This document shows, piece by piece, positions 54,351 to 62,698 of a DNA stretch of 62,698 bases. Source of the stretch: Bacteroidales bacterium UBA1205 (lineage in GTDB: Bacteria; Bacteroidota; Bacteroidia; Bacteroidales; WCHB1-69); contig DBXT01000061.1 of the NCBI GenBank assembly GCA_002309615.1, positions 505 to 63,202 of the forward strand, given 5' to 3'. The translations under genes were made by a program, and so were the position numbers. The number at the start of each line of letters is the position of its first letter. Positions within the stretch are counted from its first letter, which is position 1. Under the pieces are notes generated by a model. It was not told where the DNA came from, made no database searches, and saw only the letters and a program-made list of their open reading frames with translations.

Positions 54351-56453
54351 ATGGGGGCAACTATTCTGAACAACGATATTACCTATTTAAACGGGGTGGG
54401 TGAAAAAAAAGCCCGAATATTACAGGAGGAATTCAATATAAAAACCTTTGACGACTTATTGAATTACTACCCTTATCGATATGTGGATAAATCAAAATTT
54501 TACCGCATCAGTGAGGTTCCCGCCAATATTAACACCTATATCCAGATAAAAGGCGTTATTACCGACAAACAAATAATAGGCGAAAACAGAGCCCGTCGAC
54601 TGGTGGCAAAATTGCAAGACAACACAGGTGTGATACATTTAACATGGTTCAACAATATAAAATATTTCAACGAAATAGTACAAATAAACACTTCCTACGT
54701 AGTATTCGGAAAGCCGACGTTATTTAACACCACCATCAACATTACTCACCCTGAAATAAGCACCGAAGAAAAGAGCACCTCTTCCCAAGTGCCTTTTCTA
54801 CCCATGTACAATTCCAGCGACAAAGCCAAACGCACGGGCCTGGACAGCAGAGGTATCAGTAAATTGTGCTACAATCTGCTTTCTCTTTGCAAACAACAAA
54901 TTCCTGAAACCATTCCCCTATATATACAACAGAAATTACAACTTATTGACAGAGCTTCTGCTTTGCAATATATTCATTTTCCGCGTTCGGCAAAAGATAT
55001 TGAGCAAGCCACTCGCAGGCTCAAATTTGAGGAAGTGTTTTTTATGCAACTCATCATGCAACGCCTACAGCAGATGTCTCAACGAAGCAACGGATACATG
55101 ATGCCCAAAGTGGGCGAAAATTTCAACACATTCTACCATCATCATCTGGCTTTTGCCCTTACCAATGCACAAAAAAAAGTGATTAAGGAAATACGTTCCG
55201 ATTTTTTAAGCGGCAAACAAATGAATCGTTTATTGCAAGGCGATGTAGGAAGCGGCAAAACCATTACCGCTCTGCTGGTCATGCTGCTTGCCATAGACAA
55301 CGGATATCAATGTTGCTTGATGGCTCCCACGGAAATATTAGCCCAACAACATTATTTTAACATACGCAAAATGTTGGGTGATATGGATATCAATGTACAG
55401 TTACTCACCGGTTCTACCAAACTGAGTGAAAGAAAAATCATACTTTCCGACACACAAAAAGGCAAAACAAATATTTTGATAGGCACCCATGCCTTATGCG
55501 AAGACAATGTGCTATTTAAACATTTGGGACTGGTGGTGATAGACGAACAACATCGTTTCGGGGTGGAACAACGTGCCAAATTATGGCGAAAAAGTTTGAT
55601 TCCCCCGCATGTATTGGTAATGACAGCCACACCCATCCCCCGCACTTTGGCGATGACATTATACGGAGATTTGGACGTATCCGTTATTGATGAATTACCT
55701 AAGGGACGCAAACCGATACAAACCATGCATTTCTATCGTTCCCAAAGCAATACCATCAATCAATTTCTGCGTAAAGAAATAGCGGCAGGAAGACAAGTAT
55801 ATGTGGTTTTTCCACTGATACAGGAATCGGAAAAACTCACTTTGAGCAACCTCATGGACGGCTATGAACGATTCAAACAAAGTTATCCTGAACCGCAATA
55901 CCATGTCAGCTGCCTGCACGGGAAAATGTCCGGTGAAGAAAAAGATGCGGAGATGCAAAAATTTAAAGAAGGGAAAATTGATATATTATTGGCTACCACT
56001 GTTATAGAAGTCGGGATAGACGTATCCAACGCCACTATAATGGTGATAGAAAATGCCGAACGATTCGGATTATCCCAACTGCACCAATTACGCGGCAGAG
56101 TCGGACGCGGAAATGAGCAATCGTATTGCCTGCTCCTCACCGATGCCGCATTGAGTCAAGATGCAAAAATTCGCATCAAAGCCATGGTAGATACCAATGA
56201 CGGATTTGAAATAGCCAATGTTGACCTCAAACTACGCGGACCGGGAGAAATAGCCGGTACGCGGCAAAGCGGAATGATTAATTTCAAACTGCTGAATATT
56301 GCCGCCGATGAACGAATTATAAGCACCGCACGAGATATCTCTCGTTCCATACTTCAGGACGACCCCACACTCTCCCGCCCCGAAAACGCTCCCCTTAAAA
56401 TAGGTGTCGCCTTGGCTCAAAAAAATAGTAACAACTATTTTCAAATAGGATAA
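54351..56453 (+). CDS. recG: ATP-dependent DNA helicase RecG
   Basis: 700 residues from ATG 54351. The frame is open back to 54288, but this runs through the promoter box. N-terminal helix-hairpin-like start ('LNGVGEKKARIL', 'YYPYRYVD'), OB wedge domain (about 60-150), then helicase domains: Walker A 'GDVGSGKT' near 296-303, 'TEILAQQH', 'DEQHRFGV' near 396-403, 'TATPIPRTLA', and the C-terminal 'ATTVIEVGID', 'QLHQLRGRVGRG'. RecG reverses stalled forks and branch-migrates Holliday junctions. dusB starts 3 bases after its stop. Confidence 0.95.
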   Translation: MGATILNNDITYLNGVGEKKARILQEEFNIKTFDDLLNYYPYRYVDKSKFYRISEVPANINTYIQIKGVITDKQIIGENRARRLVAKLQDNTGVIHLTWFNNIKYFNEIVQINTSYVVFGKPTLFNTTINITHPEISTEEKSTSSQVPFLPMYNSSDKAKRTGLDSRGISKLCYNLLSLCKQQIPETIPLYIQQKLQLIDRASALQYIHFPRSAKDIEQATRRLKFEEVFFMQLIMQRLQQMSQRSNGYMMPKVGENFNTFYHHHLAFALTNAQKKVIKEIRSDFLSGKQMNRLLQGDVGSGKTITALLVMLLAIDNGYQCCLMAPTEILAQQHYFNIRKMLGDMDINVQLLTGSTKLSERKIILSDTQKGKTNILIGTHALCEDNVLFKHLGLVVIDEQHRFGVEQRAKLWRKSLIPPHVLVMTATPIPRTLAMTLYGDLDVSVIDELPKGRKPIQTMHFYRSQSNTINQFLRKEIAAGRQVYVVFPLIQESEKLTLSNLMDGYERFKQSYPEPQYHVSCLHGKMSGEEKDAEMQKFKEGKIDILLATTVIEVGIDVSNATIMVIENAERFGLSQLHQLRGRVGRGNEQSYCLLLTDAALSQDAKIRIKAMVDTNDGFEIANVDLKLRGPGEIAGTRQSGMINFKLLNIAADERIISTARDISRSILQDDPTLSRPENAPLKIGVALAQKNSNNYFQIG

Positions 56454-56456
56454 AAC

Positions 56457-57431
56457 ATGAAAATAGGCACTATCACTTTACCGGATCATCCTTTGATATT
56501 GGCACCCATGGAAGATATTACCGACCAAGCCTTTAGAACCATATGCAAAAAGGCAGGGGCTGATGTGGTAATAAGTGAGTTTGCCGCCTCCGACGCCTTG
56601 ATAAGAAAGGTGGAAATGACGCTAAACAAATTAACTTTTTCGGAAGCGGAACGCCCTTACGGCATACAAATTTTCGGCAACAATGAAGAGGTGATGGTTC
56701 AGGCTGCCAAAATAGCCTCCGAACTACACCCCGATTTTATTGACATCAATTGGGGCTGTCCTGTAAAAAAAATAGCCCTCAAAGGCGGTGGCAGCGGCAT
56801 GTTGCAAAATCCCGACCTGCTGGTGAAAATAACTTCCGCCATAGTAAAAGCGACGGATATTCCCGTAACCGTAAAAACTCGTTTGGGATGGGATGAACAG
56901 CACAAGATAATAGTCACCTTGGCAGAACAATTACAAGATGCGGGCATAGCAGCCCTCACCATACACGGTCGCACCAAGACACAAATGTACAACGGTTGTG
57001 CCGACTGGACATTGATAGGCGAAATAAAAAATAACGCACGCATACACATTCCCATTATAGGTAACGGGGATATCACTTCGGCTGAGCAAGCTGCCCTTGC
57101 GTTGCAACAATACAAAGTTGACGGCATTATGATAGGCAGAGCCGCCATGGGCAACCCGTGGATATTTACGGAATACAAAGCTCTGATGAATGAAGGAAAA
57201 ACACTTCCGACCCCTTCCGTGGAAGAACGCATTGACATGTGCCGCCTGCATTTGTCAACGGCCATGCAATACAAATCCGAGCATTATGCCCTGCTGAGCC
57301 TGCGTAAACACTATAAAAACTATTTTAGAAATTTACCGTTTTTTAAAGAAATACGCATGCAACTGCTTACTGCCGACAAAATAGAACAAGTAGAAACCTT
57401 GTTGAACATCATTAAAGATAAATATTGTTAA
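56457..57431 (+). CDS. dusB: tRNA-dihydrouridine synthase B
   Basis: 324 residues, FMN-binding TIM barrel. 'LAPMEDITDQAFR' starts the barrel; 'NWGCPVKKIALKGGGSGML' carries the catalytic Cys101; 'VKTRLGW', 'LTIHGRT' and 'GDITS' are FMN/RNA contacts; 'DGIMIGRAAMGNPW' is the phosphate-binding end. A helical C-terminal RNA-binding domain follows (about 240-324). It reduces uridine to dihydrouridine in tRNA D-loops. Follows recG by 3 bases. Confidence 0.94.
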   Translation: MKIGTITLPDHPLILAPMEDITDQAFRTICKKAGADVVISEFAASDALIRKVEMTLNKLTFSEAERPYGIQIFGNNEEVMVQAAKIASELHPDFIDINWGCPVKKIALKGGGSGMLQNPDLLVKITSAIVKATDIPVTVKTRLGWDEQHKIIVTLAEQLQDAGIAALTIHGRTKTQMYNGCADWTLIGEIKNNARIHIPIIGNGDITSAEQAALALQQYKVDGIMIGRAAMGNPWIFTEYKALMNEGKTLPTPSVEERIDMCRLHLSTAMQYKSEHYALLSLRKHYKNYFRNLPFFKEIRMQLLTADKIEQVETLLNIIKDKYC

Positions 57432-57432
57432 T

Positions 57433-57591
57433 ATGCAAGCCGACCCCCGTATTCTAATAGATGCAACAAAGGTGATAAAACTCCGAAACAAGCAACTTTT
57501 TCGTTGTCTTACTGCTCCTGATGGAAACTGTTTAAAAGACATATACCTGCAAGAATCAAAACGATATCTTCATCAAAATTCACAAAAATAA
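57433..57591 (+). CDS. Possible small protein, 52 residues, unknown
   Basis: ATG at 57433, one base after the dusB stop, through TAA at 57589-57591, seven bases before the engB ATG (57599). The frame fills the dusB-engB gap exactly. The predicted product starts 'MQADPRILIDATKVIKLRNK' and is basic, with two Cys, no signal peptide and no known domain. The exact fit between two operon genes favours a real small gene; the absence of any recognisable family and the short length argue for caution. It could also be untranslated leader of engB. Confidence 0.4.
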   Translation: MQADPRILIDATKVIKLRNKQLFRCLTAPDGNCLKDIYLQESKRYLHQNSQK

Positions 57592-57598
57592 ATTGACT

Positions 57599-58207
57599 AT
57601 GGACATCAAACAAGCTGTGTTTATAAAAAGTAGTGCTTCCTATAAAGATTGCCCGCAAGAAAAACGTCCTGAATATGCTTTTATCGGCAGATCCAACGTC
57701 GGGAAATCCTCCTTTATTAACATGCTCACCGGCAATAATAAATTGGCAAAAATTTCATCAAAACCGGGAAAAACACAACTCATCAACCATTTTCTAATCA
57801 ACGAAGAATGGTTTTTGGTGGATTTACCCGGCTACGGCTATGCCAAAACATCCAAAAGCATAAGAGAAAGTTTCGCTCCCATGATTTCGGACTATATATT
57901 ATATCGTCAAAATTTAGTCTATCTTTGTGTGCTGATAGACAGCAGGTTGCAACCTCAAAAAATAGATCTGGATTTTATAGCGGATTTGGGAGAAAACGGT
58001 ATTCCTTTTGTTTTGATATTCACCAAGTCGGATAAGCAAAGTGCCACCCGCACACGAGCCAATGTGCAGACATTTTTAGATACGCTCGGTGAACAATGGG
58101 AAGAAATGCCGCCTTATTTTATATCATCGGCGGTAACCAACACAGGGAAACAAGAATTTTTGGATTTTATTCAAGATACCAACTCCGGTTTGCAAGAATA
58201 TTTTTAA
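57599..58207 (+). CDS. engB: Ribosome-biogenesis GTPase EngB/YsxC
   Basis: 202 residues from ATG 57599; an upstream TTG at 57593 is less likely. G1 'GRSNVGKSS' is at 30-38, 'KPGKTQ' is G2, 'DLPGYGYAK' is G3, and 'TKSDK' is G4. Required for 50S subunit assembly. Last gene of the recG-dusB-engB run, ending 7 bases before the convergent DUF4249 gene. Confidence 0.95.
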   Translation: MDIKQAVFIKSSASYKDCPQEKRPEYAFIGRSNVGKSSFINMLTGNNKLAKISSKPGKTQLINHFLINEEWFLVDLPGYGYAKTSKSIRESFAPMISDYILYRQNLVYLCVLIDSRLQPQKIDLDFIADLGENGIPFVLIFTKSDKQSATRTRANVQTFLDTLGEQWEEMPPYFISSAVTNTGKQEFLDFIQDTNSGLQEYF

Positions 58208-58234
58208 TACCTTGCTATTCAAATATCAAGGTAT
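58207..58234. terminator. Hairpin between convergent engB and DUF4249 genes
   Basis: A perfect eight-pair inverted repeat ATACCTTG (58207-58214)/CAAGGTAT (58227-58234) with a 12-base loop, overlapping the end of the DUF4249 gene. No T-run on either strand, so a weak or bidirectional terminator at most. Confidence 0.35.
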
Positions 58235-59117
58235 CGTAACGGGCATGGTAACCCGACCATATTCCCACCACATTTTTACCTTGTATATTGGTAGGATAGG
58301 CATTTCTACTCAAAAACGGAAATTCGCCCACCTGTGTTATCACCTGTAAGGGGAACCAGAAATTATAGGTAGCCGTATCGGTGAGGGTGGATTTTACATA
58401 CAAAGTATCGCCCTTTTTAAAATACATGCGATAATAATTATCCTGCTCTTCCTGCGAAAGCGATTGCATAGACATATTGCTCATGGGAGAACGAATGATT
58501 TCATAATTCATATATTTACCGTTGAAAGCCAAGTCGTCGTAGGTTCCCAAGCTGATAGGGTTATAACATATATCCACATTTTTCAGCATGCAGAAGAATC
58601 TATAGCAATCATAGGTTGCTGCCCTGTCTTGGAAATATATTCTTGCCAAGGCGGCGGTATCGGTAGGTTTTTCGTTAGTAAATTTCACAGAATCCACCCA
58701 TACGGTTTGAGCGGGTATGGTAGTAGTGGCGGTGTAAATATTCCCTGCGGTATCTTCCACATACAAATGATAGGTTTTTCCGGGTTCTCCCACTATATTT
58801 TTACTTTTATAAGCGGCGCCTATGGCTCCGTACAAAGAGCTGAAGTCAAAACCCGTTGTCAACTGTTCTTCATTACCGTCTTCGTCTGTAATACGCACTA
58901 TACAGGTGGGGTCAACACTATTTAATATAGCTTGCATATCTATAGTGGAATAATAATCCAAGGCATTGGAAACCATTACCACGGCAGGCTGACCGTTTTC
59001 TATCCAACCTTCTATCACTTTGGTGGATGTGGTGCCGTTTACCTCCAAATTAACGGGCGTTTCGCACGAAAAAAAGAACAAAGATGCTATCAAATACAAA
59101 AATTTGCTACTTCTCAT
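58215..59117 (-). CDS. DUF4249 lipoprotein, partner of the TonB-dependent receptor
   Basis: 300 residues. Lipobox 'FFSC' (Cys18) suggests an outer-membrane lipoprotein. 'VIEGWIENGQPAVVMVS', 'VRITDEDGNEEQL', 'GEPGKTYHLYVEDTAGN' and 'ATTTIPAQT' are typical of DUF4249, an Ig-like two-domain family nearly always beside SusC-like receptors. Likely a surface lid or accessory for uptake; substrate unknown. Its ATG overlaps the receptor stop (59114-59117), so the two are translationally coupled. Confidence 0.92.
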   Translation of the reverse strand: MRSSKFLYLIASLFFFSCETPVNLEVNGTTSTKVIEGWIENGQPAVVMVSNALDYYSTIDMQAILNSVDPTCIVRITDEDGNEEQLTTGFDFSSLYGAIGAAYKSKNIVGEPGKTYHLYVEDTAGNIYTATTTIPAQTVWVDSVKFTNEKPTDTAALARIYFQDRAATYDCYRFFCMLKNVDICYNPISLGTYDDLAFNGKYMNYEIIRSPMSNMSMQSLSQEEQDNYYRMYFKKGDTLYVKSTLTDTATYNFWFPLQVITQVGEFPFLSRNAYPTNIQGKNVVGIWSGYHARYDTLIFE

Positions 59118-61480
59118 TTACTCTTAAATTTAAAATTCCACGATAACGACGGCATAATAGGAAACAAAGACATTTGGTAGGCTTGGTTGGTTATGGACAT
59201 GCTTGCCGAATTCATATTGGTGGAAATGGAAATATAAAAAGGATTTTTACGATTATACACATTATACACCGAGAAATTGAGTGAGTGCTCAAAACGCTCG
59301 GTACGTTTGATAACCCAGTTAACGGAAATATCCATTCTATGGTAAGGAGCCACCCTGTATGCATTTTTATCACTATATTGCGTTACTATATTGTAGCCGA
59401 TAAAATAGAATCCTACAGGGACGGTCATGGTATTACCGGTAGCATACACCCACACCGCCGATACCGTTAAATTGGGCAATATATCATACGAAAGTGATAG
59501 GGAGACATTGTGCCTTCTATCGTTTTTAGCGTTAAATTCCTTACCATTGTTCAGTTCGGGAAACAAACAGCGAGACCATGCCAAGGTGTAACTTATCCAT
59601 CCGGAAAGTTTACCGCTGTTTTTACCGATATAAAATTCCACCCCGTAACTATAGCCGTCGCCTTGCGTATATTGTTGGTCCAAACTGCTGGCGGCCTCGG
59701 TAAGCGGGGAATAACCTTCTTTATATTCCGTAAGGTTTTTCATATCTTTGTAATACACCTCCACCGATGTTTCCAACATGTTTTGACAGAAATTTCTATA
59801 TACCCCTATGGAATATTGATTTCCTATCAGCGGCAAAATATCCGACGAGCAAGGCATCCACACATCCGTCGGCAAGGAAATGGAGGACAAGGCTACCTGA
59901 TGCAGATACTGATAATTATGCATATACGATGCTTTTATAGAGGTGGCTTCGTCTATCAAAAACCGCAAAGACACCCTTGACTCCAAACCCCAATAGTCTT
60001 TTACCTTCTGCCCGAAACCATACACTATGGAATCTTGCACCCTGCCCACTGCGTCGGAGATATAGCGGGTGTAGTTGCCCACATGGGCAAAATACGATGC
60101 CCGCAATCCTACATTCAGACTTATTTGTTCGCCTAAATCAAATTCCCCGTTGGCATACCATGCCACTTCATGAGCAAAATAACTGGCAGGGGTGGGTATA
60201 TCCAATTCCGAACCTGCTTCGGCATTGTAAGTATTGGGTCTGAAACGATGGAAGGTATAATGACAGCCGAATCTCCATTTCATGGCCGGCATGGGCATAT
60301 ATGATAAATCGGTTTTGAAACTATAATCCCTTATGCCGGAAAATATTTCCAAATTGTACACCTCTGCATTCATTGTAGAAGTAAACTCATAATCGCTAAA
60401 CAAGAATGAAGTGTTCAGAAACAACTGATTGCTGATATTATAATTCCATCGCAAAGAGGCCGAGCCGTTTTGCCAATTAAAATTAGAACTCAAACTACCT
60501 TCGGTGCTTCTGAAACCATAGGTGTCGGTACCGAAATAACCGCTCAAATAAATGCGGTGTTTGTCATTAATTTTCCAATTGGCTTTGGCATTGATATCAT
60601 AGAAAAAGAATTTCAGCCCTTTGGCTGGCGAATCGGATTTTAAAAACGGCTGTATGAGTGCATCTATATAGGTACGGCGGGCAGACACCAAAAACGACGC
60701 TTTGTCTTTTGCAAAAGGACCTTGTGCCGATATCCGGGCGAATATCAATCCCAAACCGCCTTCCACCTCGTAGCGTTTCATATTGCCTTCTTTCATATTC
60801 ACGTTCAGCACCGACGCCAACCGGCTGCCATAATATGCAGGTATGCCCGATTTGATCATTTCTGCAGAACGGATGGCATCGGTATTGAAAATGGAAAAAA
60901 AGCCGAAGAGATGACCGGTATTGTAAATTATCGCCTCGTCAAGCAAAACCAGATTCTGGTCTATTCCGCCTCCCCGCACATAATAGCCGGAACTGCCCTC
61001 CCCCGAACTTTGTACGCCCGGCATTAATTGTATGGTTTTAATAATATCGGCTTCCCCGAAAAAAGAAGGCATCTTTTTCATGGTTTCTATATTCACATCC
61101 ATGGTGCCCATGGAGGTGGACTTTACATTATCATCGGCACGCTGCGAACGCACCACTACCTCCTGCCCTTGCACTACAGATGATTGTAATTCTATGTTAA
61201 GCTTAACATTAGCATGCAAGGATATGGCTTGCTCGTATAAACTATAGCCCACAAAATGAACCCTTAACAAATAGTCGCCTTCCTCCATGGTGATAGAATA
61301 ATATCCGTATTCATTACTCGTGGTGCCTTTGGTGGTTTCTAAAAAATACACATTGGCATCCGATACCGCCTCCCCGTTGGAAGCATCACGGACATAACCG
61401 CTGACAGTGTATTTTTTTTGCCCCCATGCAAACAATGACACTACCAAAAAAAGGAATACCAATAATTTTTCTCTGCACAT
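59114..61480 (-). CDS. TonB-dependent receptor with carboxypeptidase-regulatory-like N-terminal domain
   Basis: 788 residues; the signal peptide (1-20) ends AWGQ. Residues about 22-105 are a carboxypeptidase-regulatory-like domain ('VSGYVRDASNGEAVSDANVY', 'TTSNEYGYYSI'). About 125-235 are the plug ('VQSSGEGSSGYYVRGGG', 'LLDEA.IYN..HLFGFFS.FN'). The remainder is a 22-strand-type barrel with alternating aromatic strands, ending near 'SLSWNFKFK'. Architecture is that of receptors paired with DUF4249, which import an unknown large substrate. It forms a two-gene operon with that lipoprotein; no ExbBD/TonB is nearby except the isolated domain at 8901-9341. Confidence 0.93.
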   Translation of the reverse strand: MCREKLLVFLFLVVSLFAWGQKKYTVSGYVRDASNGEAVSDANVYFLETTKGTTSNEYGYYSITMEEGDYLLRVHFVGYSLYEQAISLHANVKLNIELQSSVVQGQEVVVRSQRADDNVKSTSMGTMDVNIETMKKMPSFFGEADIIKTIQLMPGVQSSGEGSSGYYVRGGGIDQNLVLLDEAIIYNTGHLFGFFSIFNTDAIRSAEMIKSGIPAYYGSRLASVLNVNMKEGNMKRYEVEGGLGLIFARISAQGPFAKDKASFLVSARRTYIDALIQPFLKSDSPAKGLKFFFYDINAKANWKINDKHRIYLSGYFGTDTYGFRSTEGSLSSNFNWQNGSASLRWNYNISNQLFLNTSFLFSDYEFTSTMNAEVYNLEIFSGIRDYSFKTDLSYMPMPAMKWRFGCHYTFHRFRPNTYNAEAGSELDIPTPASYFAHEVAWYANGEFDLGEQISLNVGLRASYFAHVGNYTRYISDAVGRVQDSIVYGFGQKVKDYWGLESRVSLRFLIDEATSIKASYMHNYQYLHQVALSSISLPTDVWMPCSSDILPLIGNQYSIGVYRNFCQNMLETSVEVYYKDMKNLTEYKEGYSPLTEAASSLDQQYTQGDGYSYGVEFYIGKNSGKLSGWISYTLAWSRCLFPELNNGKEFNAKNDRRHNVSLSLSYDILPNLTVSAVWVYATGNTMTVPVGFYFIGYNIVTQYSDKNAYRVAPYHRMDISVNWVIKRTERFEHSLNFSVYNVYNRKNPFYISISTNMNSASMSITNQAYQMSLFPIMPSLSWNFKFKSK

Positions 61481-61984
61481 AATTTAATATTTCCTCCCAA
61501 CTAACGCTTTTTTTATTTTTTTAGTACTTCTATCAAAAAATATCTTGCAAAATAAGTTTTTTTTATAAAAAAAAATCTATCAATTTCGCTTTCGTATTGT
61601 TATTTTTATTTTTTTGTAAAAAAATAAAGCCCAACGGGTGGTTTGAATGTAATTGTTACTATCGTAACTGCCAATGAATAAAAAAACAAAAATCCAACGA
61701 AACATTTTTTTTAACAACAACACATTGCAACTACTTGTAAATTAGACGTAAACACTTTGTGCATGCAAAATATTTTGACTGGAGGGCAATTTTTTTTGAA
61801 AAAAATTTAAAACGGGACAATAAATGAAATTTAAAAACGTTATTATAAAAAATATGTCCGGACTTTGTGCGGTTTCGCAGGGGTAAAACAGGCTGCAATC
61901 CTGCCTGTGTTAGGATGCGACATCCGTTTTTTTTAAATAAATCCGGATATCAACCGATAACATAACATACAAACTATAAATTAT
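61481..61984. other. Divergent intergenic region with structured RNA candidate
   Basis: 504 bases, very A/T-rich between 61481 and 61850, with no gene seen. It holds the 5' ends of the receptor operon (minus) and the partial surface gene (plus). A TTATTTTGC sequence upstream of the receptor and TATTTTG near 61770 are one base short of the promoter consensus. The only ordered part is 61857-61947, listed separately. Confidence 0.55.
61857..61947 (+). ncRNA. Candidate structured leader RNA / attenuator
   Basis: Elements on the plus strand, in order: TCCGGA (61857-61862); stem TGCG/CGCA (61868-61871/61876-61879); stem ACAGGC/GCCTGT (61888-61893/61903-61908); stem GGATG/CATCC (61913-61917/61921-61925) followed by eight T (61927-61934); and a second TCCGGA (61942-61947) that could pair with the first and close the whole as a multi-branch. 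GCAGG (61877-61881) can instead pair with CCTGC (61900-61904), excluding the first two stems. This mutually exclusive pairing before a terminator-like hairpin is how attenuators and riboswitches look. I match it to no known class. It precedes the surface gene at 61985. Confidence 0.4.
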
Positions 61985-62698
61985 ATGAAAAATAAAAAAA
62001 TACCTTATAATATAAATATGAAAAAAGCATACGGAACACTATTATTCATGCTTGTATGTTGTTATATGGCATATTCCCAGCCGATTTCCGATACGGACAA
62101 GCATCCTTTCTGTTGTCAGCGAGAGTACAACACCCTGTTCAATGAGCAAGATACGGTGTACGAACTGTCGGGTTCGGGATGTGTGAGTGTGATTTTAGTG
62201 TTTACCAAAACGGACAGTTCGAAGGCGCAAAGTCTGTACGAGATAAGCCACAAGGGAAAACTTTTATACACAGTTTTGTCGAACGGACAGGTGACGGGCA
62301 GAAATTCTTTGCCAAACACACAAAAGGACACTTCATCCCGCCCGGCATTTGATAGCCATTCACCTGTAATATTGAGCGGGATATACAAAATTCCCGCAAA
62401 ATCAAAAGACAGCGTACAGGTCAAACTGTTGCATATCGGGGCGGACAGTTCAAAATCGGGTTCGGAGCATGTTATAGAGAGTTTGATACATCATGCCAAG
62501 GTGAGCAAAGTGGCACGCATGTCGGCGGAAACCTATTTGGCGTTGAAATATGGTGTCAGTTTGGAAGGGGTGGATTATCTTTCTCCACAAGGAGGTGTAA
62601 TATGGTCGCACGACAGCAATGGTGCATACAGTCATTCCATAGCGGGCATAGGATTAGACACCACCTATCATCTGTATAACAAAGAGGGTGTCAGTCCG
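61985..62698 (+). CDS. Large secreted surface protein, N-terminal part (truncated by window edge)
   Basis: The frame is open from ATG 61985, or more likely ATG 62018, to the right edge: 238 or 227 codons. From 62018 it starts with a signal peptide 'MKKAYGTLLFMLVC' ending MAYSQ. The mature part has 'TVYELSGSGCVSVILVF' and later 'ARMSAETYLALKYGVSLE...YLSPQGGVIW', ending 'SIAGIGLD', the pattern of the DUF8202-type domain seen in very large Bacteroidota surface proteins that usually end in a T9SS sorting domain. The rest is outside the window, so size and sorting signal are unknown. Transcription may pass through the RNA structure at 61857-61947. Confidence 0.75.
   Translation, partial: MKNKKIPYNINMKKAYGTLLFMLVCCYMAYSQPISDTDKHPFCCQREYNTLFNEQDTVYELSGSGCVSVILVFTKTDSSKAQSLYEISHKGKLLYTVLSNGQVTGRNSLPNTQKDTSSRPAFDSHSPVILSGIYKIPAKSKDSVQVKLLHIGADSSKSGSEHVIESLIHHAKVSKVARMSAETYLALKYGVSLEGVDYLSPQGGVIWSHDSNGAYSHSIAGIGLDTTYHLYNKEGVSP

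Noticed and set aside
1..62698. CRISPR array, insertion sequence or prophage
   Set aside because: No regularly spaced direct repeats, no transposase or phage motifs, no target-site duplications were noticed.

Overview
The window reads as a stretch of chromosome from a moderately AT-rich member of the Bacteroidota, probably an uncultured lineage near Bacteroidales/Flavobacteriales; no species can be named from sequence alone. Four things support this: fifteen promoter-like boxes of the Bacteroidota form TAnnTTTG lie just upstream of genes; starts lack obvious Shine-Dalgarno sequences; there is a full type IX secretion (T9SS/gliding) core, with the PorX regulator and T9SS-type sorting domains; and there are family-specific genes such as DUF4249, BT_3928, DUF1599 and SusC-like receptors. 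The standard genetic code fits throughout. I saw no insertion sequence, phage gene, CRISPR array or rRNA.

Layout. 1-5471 (minus): a giant secreted beta-helix surface protein, cut by the left edge. 5901-8562 (minus): two overlapping FAD oxidoreductase genes. 8901-15708 (plus): a small secreted TonB-domain protein, then typA, an Ig-like envelope protein and mutS2. 15970-17955 (minus): rpsA with a structured leader and a terminator. 18377-19495: a secreted serine hydrolase. 19637-20006: tmRNA, followed by a long tight run dut, TPR protein, DUF721, gpmA, metallophosphatase, glmM-like, pth and porX (to 27581). 27584-31248 (minus): a RecD/Pif1-like helicase, rfbD and a PP-loop (MurL-like) protein. 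31485-31558: tRNA-Arg(ACG) with its own terminator, then a secreted protein of unknown function. 33067-38798: a divergent cluster of surface proteins, with a FISUMP-like lipoprotein on the minus strand and, on the plus strand, a Cys-rich secreted protein, an LRR/InlB-repeat protein with a type A sorting domain, and an IgGFc-binding-like/PKD protein with a type B sorting domain. 38953-41520: GGGP synthase, Fur-like regulator, Nfu-type scaffold, ychF. 41635-46895: CAP/OmpA-like protein, DUF1599, BT_3928, nadE. 47103-53218: porP/sprF, gldK, gldL, gldM, gldN, closed by a strong terminator. 53356-58207: a secreted endonuclease, then recG, dusB, a possible 52-codon gene and engB. 58215-61480 (minus): DUF4249 lipoprotein and TonB-dependent receptor. 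61985-62698 (plus): start of another large surface protein, cut by the right edge, preceded by a structured RNA candidate with a terminator-like hairpin.

How it fits together. The dominant theme is the T9SS: the trans-envelope core (GldK/L/M/N plus a PorP-type outer-membrane protein), the cytoplasmic regulator PorX about 20 kb away, and at least two certain cargo proteins with C-terminal sorting domains. The two edge-truncated proteins look like further cargo, but their C-termini are outside the window. The rest is housekeeping: translation quality control (tmRNA, pth, TypA, EngB, YchF, DusB), DNA repair (MutS2, RecG), nucleotide metabolism (dut), cell wall and sugar metabolism (glmM-like, rfbD) and NAD synthesis. 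The least explained parts are the three-gene cargo operon with a 15-cysteine secreted protein, the RNA structure at 61857-61947, the modular giant beta-helix protein, and the secreted protein behind the tRNA.
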